From: Candidatus Palauibacter polyketidifaciens | GTDB lineage: Bacteria; Gemmatimonadota; Gemmatimonadetes; Palauibacterales; Palauibacteraceae | DNA length: 64,000 nt | Assembly: GCF_947581785.1 (NCBI RefSeq) | Contig: NZ_CANPVO010000020.1 | Span: 16,215 to 80,214, forward strand | Direction of reading: 5' to 3' | Shown: positions 7,947 to 15,103 of the stretch, piece after piece | Numbering within the stretch: the stretch's first letter is position 1 | Layout of the letters: each line of letters starts with the position of its first letter | Translations under genes and position numbers: made by a program | The notes under the pieces: generated by a model | Told to the model about the DNA's origin: nothing | Database searches by the model: none | What the model saw: the letters and a program-made list of their open reading frames with translations, nothing else

Positions 7947-9806
7947 TCAGCCGGGTCGCCTGGGCACCGTATCGGCGGCCGGAGGAATCACCGTATCCGC
8001 GGCCGGGGGGCTCAGCAATTCGAGGAGGAAGTCGACCGCCTCCTCCGATCCGGTGCGGCCGAGCCAGTAGATGCCGCGCTCGCGCACCTCCTGGTCCGGT
8101 TCGTTGCGGATCAGTTCCATCAGGACCCGGGGGGCGTCGGAGTCGGAATCGGCCCGCTCGAAGATGGCGTAGATGGCCTGCATCTTCAGGAAGGGCTCCG
8201 AAATCTCGCCGTAGAGGTCGGCAAGGTACGCCACCGTCACCGTCGGGTGACCCGCCCACGCGGTGAAAGCTTCCTCGCGCACGTCCTCGGACTCCTCCGT
8301 GTCGAAGGCGACGGAGCGCGCCCAGGCGGCGGTTTCCATGTCCTCCTCTTCGCGCACCTTTCGTTGCACGGCCCAGAACACCGAACCCTTGAGGACGTCC
8401 GCATGGAGTCGTTCGTAGACCGGAATGAAGGCGGCGGCATGCACGTCATCCCGACGGCCCATCGCTCTGATCGCCGCGCTGCGGATGCTCTCCGACTTCG
8501 ATTCATCGAGGGCCGCGTCGAGGAGCGCATTCACGGCCCCGTTGCGAAGGCCATACTGCATCCAGGCGGCACCGGTCGTCGTCCCCTCGAACGCACTCCT
8601 GCGAAGGGCTTCGATCGCGTCGCTCTGCATGGCGTAGTCGTCCGAGTGCTCGAGCGTCCGCTTGAGCACCTGGTACACATCCCAGGAGTTGAAACGCCAC
8701 ATTTCCTGCAGCGCGTGCCGGCGGACGGACCTCTCCGAATGGGTCTCGAAGATGCCGAGGAGAACGTCCTCCGCATCGTCGGTTTCCTCTCTCGCGATGA
8801 GTCCGACGGCCTCCTCGTGTAGCCGCGTCGAACACTCGTCGTCACGGGCCAGGACGCCGCGAAGCACCTGCATCCGGTTGATCTCGTAGCGCATGACCGC
8901 TTCGAGCGCCGCCAACTGCACTGACACGTCGTCGCACGTTCCTCGCTCCTGCGACGCGGCGCGCAGGGCCTCCTGGTATTCCGCCCGCTGCCAGTCGTAG
9001 TCCGGGACCGTCCGCGCGTCGTAGTCCGGGACCGTCCGCGCGTAGTCCGCAACCAGCCGCTCGAAATCGGTGATCCTCTCCGAGGATTCCGCCAATCGCT
9101 GGAGGTAGTCCTCCGCCGCGTCTTGTGCGTCCGGCGCGTCCGGCTCGCCCAGTGCGTCCGGCTCGCCCTGAGCGTCGGCCAGCGAATCGGCGGCCAGCGA
9201 GTCCGGCACAGCCGTCAGGTCTGCCACTCGGACAGGAAGCGTGAGGGTGCGGTCCCCCACCTCCATGGGCATCACGCGAAAGCCGGGCGTCGTGGCGAAG
9301 TCGAGGGTTTCCTCCGCCTCGCGCAGCAGCCGCTCCGCATCGCCGGCGTCGCCCTGCGACGCAAGCTGGCCCCGGATCTCGAATTGCAGGGCCCGCGCGT
9401 CATGGTACAGCCGCCCGGCCTCCCTGTGCAGGCGAGGCTCGGCCTGGCGCGCCTCGGGGAACCCGACCATCAGTATTTCGAGCAGCAACTGCGCCTCGGC
9501 CAGGTCGCCGAGGCGATAGCGGGCGAACGCCTCCCAATAGTAGGAATCGGGCTCGAACGGGGGCGTCGTCAGCGCGGATTCGGTCCGCACCGCCTGGAAG
9601 AGCGCCACCGCGCGCTCGAACTCCTCCGCGTTGATGGCGCGACGCGCCTCGAGGAATCGCGCCACCTCTCCCTGCTGGACGGTCTGCGCGGCAAGGGTTC
9701 CCGCCCCGAGCACGGGCAGCGCATCGCCCGCGGGGGCGGCGTCCACGATCGTGAGGCCGGCCAGCAGCAGTCCGGTCCACGTCAAGTGCCTTACGCGATT
9801 ATTCAT
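7947..9806 (-). CDS. Exported HEAT-repeat protein
   Basis: 619 residues with an N-terminal signal sequence and a strong GGAGG site before ATG 9806. Residues about 50-150 are TPR-like helices (FERAVALFQ, YYWEAFARYRLGDLAEAQLLLE). The C-terminal 300 residues form HEAT-like helical repeats (RSVRRHALQEMWRFN, SIRSAAIRAMGRRDD, EVRERGIYWLGRTGSEEAVDFLLELL). Low-complexity tandem repeats separate the domains. It sits third in the operon after the sigma/anti-sigma pair, between signalling genes and the propeller array, so a role as a protein-binding scaffold or sensor is a reasonable inference. No enzymatic motif seen. Confidence 0.85.
   Translation of the reverse strand: MNNRVRHLTWTGLLLAGLTIVDAAPAGDALPVLGAGTLAAQTVQQGEVARFLEARRAINAEEFERAVALFQAVRTESALTTPPFEPDSYYWEAFARYRLGDLAEAQLLLEILMVGFPEARQAEPRLHREAGRLYHDARALQFEIRGQLASQGDAGDAERLLREAEETLDFATTPGFRVMPMEVGDRTLTLPVRVADLTAVPDSLAADSLADAQGEPDALGEPDAPDAQDAAEDYLQRLAESSERITDFERLVADYARTVPDYDARTVPDYDWQRAEYQEALRAASQERGTCDDVSVQLAALEAVMRYEINRMQVLRGVLARDDECSTRLHEEAVGLIAREETDDAEDVLLGIFETHSERSVRRHALQEMWRFNSWDVYQVLKRTLEHSDDYAMQSDAIEALRRSAFEGTTTGAAWMQYGLRNGAVNALLDAALDESKSESIRSAAIRAMGRRDDVHAAAFIPVYERLHADVLKGSVFWAVQRKVREEEDMETAAWARSVAFDTEESEDVREEAFTAWAGHPTVTVAYLADLYGEISEPFLKMQAIYAIFERADSDSDAPRVLMELIRNEPDQEVRERGIYWLGRTGSEEAVDFLLELLSPPAADTVIPPAADTVPRRPG
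8995..9042 (-). repeat. 24-bp in-frame tandem duplication in the HEAT gene
   Basis: Two perfect 24-base copies (8995-9018 and 9019-9042) encode a duplicated ARTVPDYD octapeptide inside the HEAT-repeat protein. The unit is a multiple of three, so the frame is kept. A recent slippage product. Confidence 0.9.
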
Positions 9807-9840
9807 GGTATGCCTCCGTACGGTTCATTCACGTGCCGCT

Positions 9841-10845
9841 TCATGTGCCGCTCGCGGACCGCAGCCGCATCAGCGTCGCCTGCCGTTCCATGCTCTCGCG
9901 GGCCAGTTCGCGCTCGAAGTCCGGGGCGTCCGGGCCGAGGCGCGCGATCTGCACGAGGACGAGTTCGAGATCCTGCAGCAGTGCCCGCTCCCGCTGGCCT
10001 TCCGCGGCGGGCGTGTTGAGCAGCGAACGGGTCTCGACCAGGAACTCGCGCGCCCACCTGGCGAGGTCGCGCTGCGATTCGTCGGTCCCGATATCCGTGC
10101 GGAACGCGACCAGCAGGGCCTGGGTCCGGTCCAGGTGACGAGAGATCCGGGACATGTCGTATTCGTCGGCGGCGGCGCGGACGGGCGGGTTCGCTGCGGC
10201 CCGGCCCGTCGCGGCCGGGGCCGGGTCGGCGGCCGGCGGCGGATCGGCCGCCGCGAACTGCCGGTTCGTCTCCAGCGGCTCCTCGAGGACGGAAAGCGCC
10301 AGCGCCTCCTCGGCGGCCGTCGGAGCGAGGGGGCCGGAGTCGGTCGCGGCGACCGTTTCCGGCTCGGCGGGCACAGGCAGCTGCGAGCCGCGGTCGAGCG
10401 CCACGGCCAGCACGACCGAAGCGGCGGCGGCGCCCGTCAGCCACACCGAGGTCCGGCGGGGCCGCCGCGCGAGCGTCCGAGCCACGAAAAGCCGCAGCGG
10501 GCCGCGCGGCGCCGTGCGCGCGCCGGGGTTCTCCGGCTGCTGCGCGACCCACTCCGCCTCGATGCGTTCCCACATTGCCTCGCGCGGAGCGGGCGGCGGG
10601 TCGTGGTAGCCCAGCACATCGAAGGAGTGATCGACGGCGCGGCCGACGGCGTCGCCGACGCCGGCCGCGGCCCCCGTCACGTCCGCCGTCTCGGGCGAGT
10701 CGGGCACGGGCGGCGCCCCAAGCCGCGTTTCGATCCCGGCCCACATCGCTTCGACCGGGGTCTCCGGCGGGTCGTGGTAGTCGGCCGCCTCCCGGCGGAC
10801 AAACCGGGCGAAGCGGCTCGCGTCGTCCATGCGATCCTTCAGCAT
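9841..10845 (-). CDS. Anti-sigma-factor-like membrane protein with duplicated YHDPP/AMW motif
   Basis: 334 residues; ATG 10845 overlaps the sigma gene by 7 bases. The cytoplasmic N-terminus contains two copies of a Y-H-D-P-P-x5/6-A-M-W-x2-I-E motif (residues about 23-41 and 80-97). A single transmembrane helix follows at about 133-149 (SVWLTGAAAASVVLAVAL), then a Pro/Ala-rich stretch and a helical periplasmic C-terminal domain (residues about 220-334). No zinc-binding HxxxCxxC motif is visible. The position directly after an ECF sigma gene and the topology support an anti-sigma role; the periplasmic domain would be the sensor. Confidence 0.75.
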   Translation of the reverse strand: MLKDRMDDASRFARFVRREAADYHDPPETPVEAMWAGIETRLGAPPVPDSPETADVTGAAAGVGDAVGRAVDHSFDVLGYHDPPPAPREAMWERIEAEWVAQQPENPGARTAPRGPLRLFVARTLARRPRRTSVWLTGAAAASVVLAVALDRGSQLPVPAEPETVAATDSGPLAPTAAEEALALSVLEEPLETNRQFAAADPPPAADPAPAATGRAAANPPVRAAADEYDMSRISRHLDRTQALLVAFRTDIGTDESQRDLARWAREFLVETRSLLNTPAAEGQRERALLQDLELVLVQIARLGPDAPDFERELARESMERQATLMRLRSASGT

Positions 10846-11381
10846 GCCCATTCTCCCGCGAAATCCGCGAGCTTCTCCCTCAGGCGGCTGCGCGCCCGGA
10901 AGAGCTGTGACTTGGACGTCCCGGCCTTGATGCCGAGCATCGTCCCGATCTCCTCGTGCGTGTAGCCCTCGAGGTCGTGCAGCAGGAAGACGGTTCGATA
11001 GCCGGCGGGAAGCTCGTCGATGGCGCGGTGCAGCCGCTCCTTGACGTCGGGTTCGAGGCCGTGCACCCCGCGGGTCGAGCGCAGGTCGTCGTGAAGCGCG
11101 GTCTCGCGGCTGCGAAAGCGCTTCACCTTGCGGAGCCCGTTCAGCGACACCGTCGTGGCGATCGATCCCAGCCACGTCCCGAACGCGGCCTCGCCGCGAA
11201 ACGTGTCGATCTTCGTGAACGCCCGCACGAACGTCTCCTGCGTGAAATCCTGGGCGAGATGGTCTTCGCCCGCGAACCGGTAGCAGATCCGGAACACGCG
11301 GTCGACGTGCGCGTCGTACAACGCGCGCGCCGCGTCCTGGTCTCCGTCCCTGAGCCGCTGAATGAGTTGCGGTTCCGTCAC
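10839..11381 (-). CDS. ECF RNA polymerase sigma factor (RpoE-like)
   Basis: 180 residues from GTG 11381, which gives the usual family length; the open frame continues upstream as Arg/Pro-rich non-homologous sequence. Region 2 is visible as DFTQETFVRAFTKIDTFRG with a downstream GTWLGSIATTVSLNGLRK. Region 4 is YTHEEIGTMLGIKAGTSKSQ with FRARSRLREKL. It should direct RNA polymerase to the promoter of this operon and perhaps others. It is the first gene of the sigma / anti-sigma / HEAT / propeller run and overlaps the anti-sigma-like gene by 7 bases. Confidence 0.9.
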   Translation of the reverse strand: MTEPQLIQRLRDGDQDAARALYDAHVDRVFRICYRFAGEDHLAQDFTQETFVRAFTKIDTFRGEAAFGTWLGSIATTVSLNGLRKVKRFRSRETALHDDLRSTRGVHGLEPDVKERLHRAIDELPAGYRTVFLLHDLEGYTHEEIGTMLGIKAGTSKSQLFRARSRLREKLADFAGEWAC

Positions 11382-11605
11382 CGTGCCGGGATCTCCGGGT
11401 ACACGTCGGTTCTTCCGCTTCTTCTGCTTCTGGACCGGTGACACAGGCAACCGGGGATTGGTTGCGCGGGGATCGGGCGGACCGCCGGAGGGGGAATCGA
11501 CGGTCGGACCCGTGGGGCGACCGGACCGCGACGAGGATGCGCCGCGGCCGGTCGACCGGCGGGGTTCCGGGAGCGGTGGAGGCTCCCGGTCAGGCGCCCG
11601 GCGCT

Positions 11606-12823
11606 CTAGGCGACGGCGACCGCCGCGCCCTCCAGCACCTCGGCGATGTTCTCCAGCGCCCATTCCAGGCTCGCCTTCTCAATCGTGAGCGGAGGCGCGA
11701 ACCGGATCACCTGCTCGTGCGTCTCCTTGGCGAGGATCCCGCGCGCCTGCAGCGCCTCGCAGAACGGACGCGCCGACCCCGACTCGTCCCGCACGACCAC
11801 GCCGATGAACAGGCCGCGCCCGCGCACGTGGTCCACGTGCGGCGAATCGATCGCCTCCAGTTCTCCCTTGAACCAGGAGCCCAGTTCGTTCGACCGCCCG
11901 GCGAGATCCTCATCCCGGATCACGTCCAGCGCCGCCATCCCGACCGCCGCCCCGAGCGGATTTCCGCCGAAGGTCGAGCCGTGGTCTCCCGGATGGAACA
12001 CGTCCATGATCTCGGAGTTCGCGAGGATCCCTGAGACAGGGAACACGCCCCCGCCGAGCGCTTTGCCGACGATCATGATGTCGCCGCGGTCCGCCTCCCA
12101 GTCGGCGCAGAACAGCTTGCCGGTCCGTCCCAGACCCGTCTGGATCTCGTCGTTGATCATGAGGACGCCGTTCGCGCGGCAGATCTCCAGCGCCCGCGCA
12201 TAGAAACCATCCGGCGGCACGACGACGCCCGCCTCGCCCTGGATGGGCTCGACGAGGAAGCCGACGGTGTTCTCCGTGATCGCCGCCTCGAGCGCGTCCG
12301 CCTCGCCGTAGGGGATGGGCACGAAGCCCGGCGTGAAGGGACCGAACCCGAACGTGGATCCCTCATCCGAGGAGAACCCGACGATGGTCGTCGTCCGGCC
12401 GTGGAAGTTCTGCTCGCAGACGATGATCTCCGCCCGGTCCTCCGCCACGCCCTTTACGGTGTAGCCCCACTTGCGGGCCGCCTTGATCGCCGTCTCCACT
12501 CCCTCGGCGCCGGTGTTCATCGGCAGCGCGCGCTCGAACCCCGTCATCTCGCACAGCTTCTGGAGGAACGGGCCCATCCGGTCGTTGTGGAAGGCGCGCG
12601 ACGTGAGCGTGAGCTTCTCCGCCTGCGCGCGCAGCGCCTCGATGATGCGCGGGTGGCGGTGTCCCTGGTTCACCGCGGAATAGGCGCTCAGCATGTCGAG
12701 GTACTTCCTGCCCTCGACGTCCCACACCCACTCGCCTTCGCCGCGCTCGAGCACGACGGGAAGCGGGTGGTAGTTGTGGGCGCTCCACGTGTCGACCTGA
12801 GAGATGTAATCGCTGGTGTTCAT
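11606..12823 (-). CDS. rocD: Ornithine aminotransferase
   Basis: 405-residue class III PLP-dependent aminotransferase converting ornithine and 2-oxoglutarate to glutamate semialdehyde and glutamate. The Schiff-base lysine is about Lys254 in VGKALGGGVFPVSG; the cofactor aspartate is in MINDEIQTGLGRTG. The N-terminus (DTWSAHNYHPLPVVLERGEG) is typical of ornithine aminotransferase rather than acetylornithine aminotransferase. ATG 12823 has a GAGGAAGCG ribosome site directly upstream; the extra upstream frame is not conserved. It is upstream of the sigma gene on the same strand with a 224-base gap, so probably a separate unit. Divergent from trpE. Confidence 0.93.
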   Translation of the reverse strand: MNTSDYISQVDTWSAHNYHPLPVVLERGEGEWVWDVEGRKYLDMLSAYSAVNQGHRHPRIIEALRAQAEKLTLTSRAFHNDRMGPFLQKLCEMTGFERALPMNTGAEGVETAIKAARKWGYTVKGVAEDRAEIIVCEQNFHGRTTTIVGFSSDEGSTFGFGPFTPGFVPIPYGEADALEAAITENTVGFLVEPIQGEAGVVVPPDGFYARALEICRANGVLMINDEIQTGLGRTGKLFCADWEADRGDIMIVGKALGGGVFPVSGILANSEIMDVFHPGDHGSTFGGNPLGAAVGMAALDVIRDEDLAGRSNELGSWFKGELEAIDSPHVDHVRGRGLFIGVVVRDESGSARPFCEALQARGILAKETHEQVIRFAPPLTIEKASLEWALENIAEVLEGAAVAVA

Positions 12824-12995
12824 CGCTTCCTCATTGGGCTGCCGAGCAGTACTCGGCCCGCGGTTGGACCTGAACCCCGTCGAGGGACGGGCACCGTTCT
12901 CGCCGGATCGAACCGGACCTGAAAGGGTAGGCATCGATCCGACCTCCGACAAGGTAGGCTGCCACGCTACTGCCGGGTGCCCGTCCCATGCCGCG

Positions 12996-13014
12996 GGCTG
13001 CTACCTTGGGCGCA
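12996..13014 (+). promoter_or_regulatory. Possible leaderless trpE start (TACCTT -10-like hexamer)
   Basis: A TAnnnT hexamer (TACCTT, 13002-13007) ends seven bases before the trpE ATG and there is no Shine-Dalgarno sequence. This matches the layout seen before pfkA and the ABC ATPase gene. No convincing -35 box, so tentative. Confidence 0.3.
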
Positions 13015-14501
13015 TGAGCGACGCTTCCGCCATCCCCGACTTTACCGAATTCTCCCGCCTCGCCGAGCCCGGGCGGATGGTTCCCGTGGCCATCGAAATC
13101 CCGTTCGATCTGGACACTCCGGTTACGGCGTTCTCGAAGCTGCGACGCGGCCCGTTCTCCTTCCTCCTCGAGTCGGTCGAGGGAGGGGAACGCTGGGCGC
13201 GATTCAGCTTCGTCGGCTCCGAACCCCGGGAAGCGTGGCGGCTCGACGGTTCGGAGACCCGGCTCTGGACGCCCGCGGCGGGTTGGGGCGAGCCCGAGAC
13301 CACGAGCGACCCCTTCGGCGCCTTCGAGGCATGGATCGCGCGGTACGAGCCCGTCGAGATCGCGGGCCTGCCGCGGTTCTGGGGCGGGGCCGTCGGGTTC
13401 TTCGGCTACGACACGGTGCGCTGGATCGAGCGGCTGCCGGACGCGCCTCCGGACGACCTCGGCGTGCCGGACGCCTGCTTCATGGCGACGGAGCGCATGC
13501 TCATCGTAGACAACCTGTATTCCCGCGCCTTCGCCATCGCGGCCGTGCCGGTCACGCCCGACGACGACCCGGCCGAGCTGTACGGGAACGCCGTGGATCG
13601 ACTCGCCGACTGGGTAGGCGGCCTGGAGAGAGCGCACGGGCTGGGGCCGCTCGGCAACGGCGGCGAGGCGAGCACGCCGGAGGTGGTCGGAAACCGCTCG
13701 CGGGACGACTACGAGGCGGCCGTCGAGCGCATCCGCGAGTACATCGTGGCGGGGGACGCGTACCAGGTCGTGGTCTCGCAGCGCGCCGGCGCCCGTTACG
13801 CGGGCGATCCTCTGGAACTCTACCGCGCCCTCCGTCGCAGCAATCCATCCCCCTATCTCTTCTTCATCGAACTGGACGGCATGCGCCTCATCGGTTCATC
13901 CCCCGAGACACTCGTCCGGGTGGAAGACGGGATGGTGACCGTCCGCCCGATCGCCGGGACGCGTCCGCGCGGAGCCACGCCGCGCGAGGACGAACGCCAC
14001 GCGCGCGAGCTGCTCGCCGACGAGAAGGAGCGGGCGGAACACCTCATGCTGGTGGATCTCGGCCGCAATGATGTGAGCCGCGTCGCCCGTCCCGGCTCCG
14101 TCGAGGTGTCGCGCTTCATGGAGATCGAGCGCTACAGCCACGTCATGCACCTCGTGAGCGAGGTGGCCGGTTCGCTGAAGGTCGGAGCCGACGCCGTCGA
14201 TGCCTTCAAGGCCTGCTTCCCCGCCGGCACGCTCACCGGCGCCCCGAAGGTGCGGGCGATGGAGATCGTCGATGAACTCGAACCGACGCGGCGCGGGCCC
14301 TACGGGGGGGCGGCGGGCTACGTCGGTTACGGCGCGACGAGCCTCGACATGGCCATCGTCATCCGCACGCTGCTCTCCGTCGGGGAACGCGTGTACGCGC
14401 AGGCCGGGGCCGGGATCGTCTACGACTCGGAACCCGCGCGCGAGTGGGAAGAGACCCGCCACAAGGCCCGCGTCCTCCTGGAGGCCCTGACGAAGGTCTA
14501 G
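13014..14501 (+). CDS. trpE: Anthranilate synthase component I
   Basis: 495 residues; makes anthranilate from chorismate with ammonia supplied by TrpG, the first step of tryptophan synthesis. The N-terminal domain carries the LLES motif (residues 51-54) associated with tryptophan feedback binding. The C-terminal chorismate-binding domain has SSPETLVRV, PIAGTRPRG, DLGRNDVSRV and GTLTGAPKVRAMEIVDELEP. ATG 13014 is chosen because family homology begins just after it and a -10-like hexamer lies seven bases upstream. No trpG or other trp gene is adjacent, so the partner subunit is encoded elsewhere. Aminodeoxychorismate synthase is a less likely alternative. Confidence 0.9.
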   Translation: MSDASAIPDFTEFSRLAEPGRMVPVAIEIPFDLDTPVTAFSKLRRGPFSFLLESVEGGERWARFSFVGSEPREAWRLDGSETRLWTPAAGWGEPETTSDPFGAFEAWIARYEPVEIAGLPRFWGGAVGFFGYDTVRWIERLPDAPPDDLGVPDACFMATERMLIVDNLYSRAFAIAAVPVTPDDDPAELYGNAVDRLADWVGGLERAHGLGPLGNGGEASTPEVVGNRSRDDYEAAVERIREYIVAGDAYQVVVSQRAGARYAGDPLELYRALRRSNPSPYLFFIELDGMRLIGSSPETLVRVEDGMVTVRPIAGTRPRGATPREDERHARELLADEKERAEHLMLVDLGRNDVSRVARPGSVEVSRFMEIERYSHVMHLVSEVAGSLKVGADAVDAFKACFPAGTLTGAPKVRAMEIVDELEPTRRGPYGGAAGYVGYGATSLDMAIVIRTLLSVGERVYAQAGAGIVYDSEPAREWEETRHKARVLLEALTKV

Positions 14502-14511
14502 CGGGGTGTCG

Positions 14512-14904
14512 CTAGCGCGCGAGGCGCTCCTCGCGGGCGACGATGGGGTCGATCTGGTCGGCGTATTCCTCGGCATAGGCGAGGGCTTCCTCGAGCGCCT
14601 CCGTCCGCGTCCCGGCGAAGCGCTGGCCCACGGCAGCGCTCATCGCCCGGCCTGGTCCGGCGGCCGCCGCGATCTCCCAGACCTCCGGCCCGCCGCGGAG
14701 CGCCGCGCGCCGGCCCGCCCGCGTCTCCCGGAACTCGATCTGCGGGAATCGCTGCACGGCGAGCCACTCCAGCAGGATGTTTCTGAGCCCTTCCGAGGGA
14801 GTCCATTGCTGCTCGAGGAACACCCGTTCGAGTTCCGACTCGATCTCGCGTGAGACACGCGTGCAGAGAGGACGGGGCAGAGGCATGTATACATGGTATA
14901 CCAT
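14512..14904 (-). CDS. Small antitoxin-like protein (DUF433/CopG-type)
   Basis: 130 residues if ATG 14904 is used, 124 from ATG 14886. The N-terminal half (RVSREIESELERVFLEQQWTPSEGLRNILLEW) resembles a ribbon-helix-helix or helix-turn-helix unit. The middle FPQIEFRETRAGRRAALRGG followed by PEVWEI resembles DUF433-type antitoxins. CGGAGG abuts the first ATG, giving no spacing, and is 18 bases from the second, so the start is unclear. Both ATGs lie in overlapping palindromes, suggesting autoregulation. No toxin gene is seen next to it: trpE converges on one side and an unrelated gene diverges on the other. Family assignment is by motif memory only. Confidence 0.6.
   Translation of the reverse strand: MVYHVYMPLPRPLCTRVSREIESELERVFLEQQWTPSEGLRNILLEWLAVQRFPQIEFRETRAGRRAALRGGPEVWEIAAAAGPGRAMSAAVGQRFAGTRTEALEEALAYAEEYADQIDPIVAREERLAR
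14884..14904. promoter_or_regulatory. Two overlapping 12-bp perfect palindromes at the antitoxin-like gene start
   Basis: CATGTATACATG (14884-14895) and ATGGTATACCAT (14893-14904) are each perfect palindromes and share three bases. They contain both candidate start codons of the gene at 14512-14904. Tandem palindromes of this size over a start are typical of operators for autoregulating antitoxins. Confidence 0.55.
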
Positions 14905-15103
14905 CCTCCGGAGACGTGCCAGTCCGGGCGGAGCCCGCGGCGCGGCGGCGAACCTCGGTGTAACCCTTTCGCCATTCGCGGCGTCTACGGGTGTATCGGG
15001 GGGCGCTGCCGCTCCCTGAAGTCGGATGGAACCGGAACGACGTAACGCGCTTCGGCCTCGGTTTCGCACCCGGTTTCGGCCCTGGACAGGAGACGACGCG
15101 ACC

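Noticed and set aside
11382..11663. Upstream extension of the sigma-factor frame
   Set aside because: Arg/Pro-rich without homology to ECF N-termini; the region is the leader between rocD and the sigma gene.
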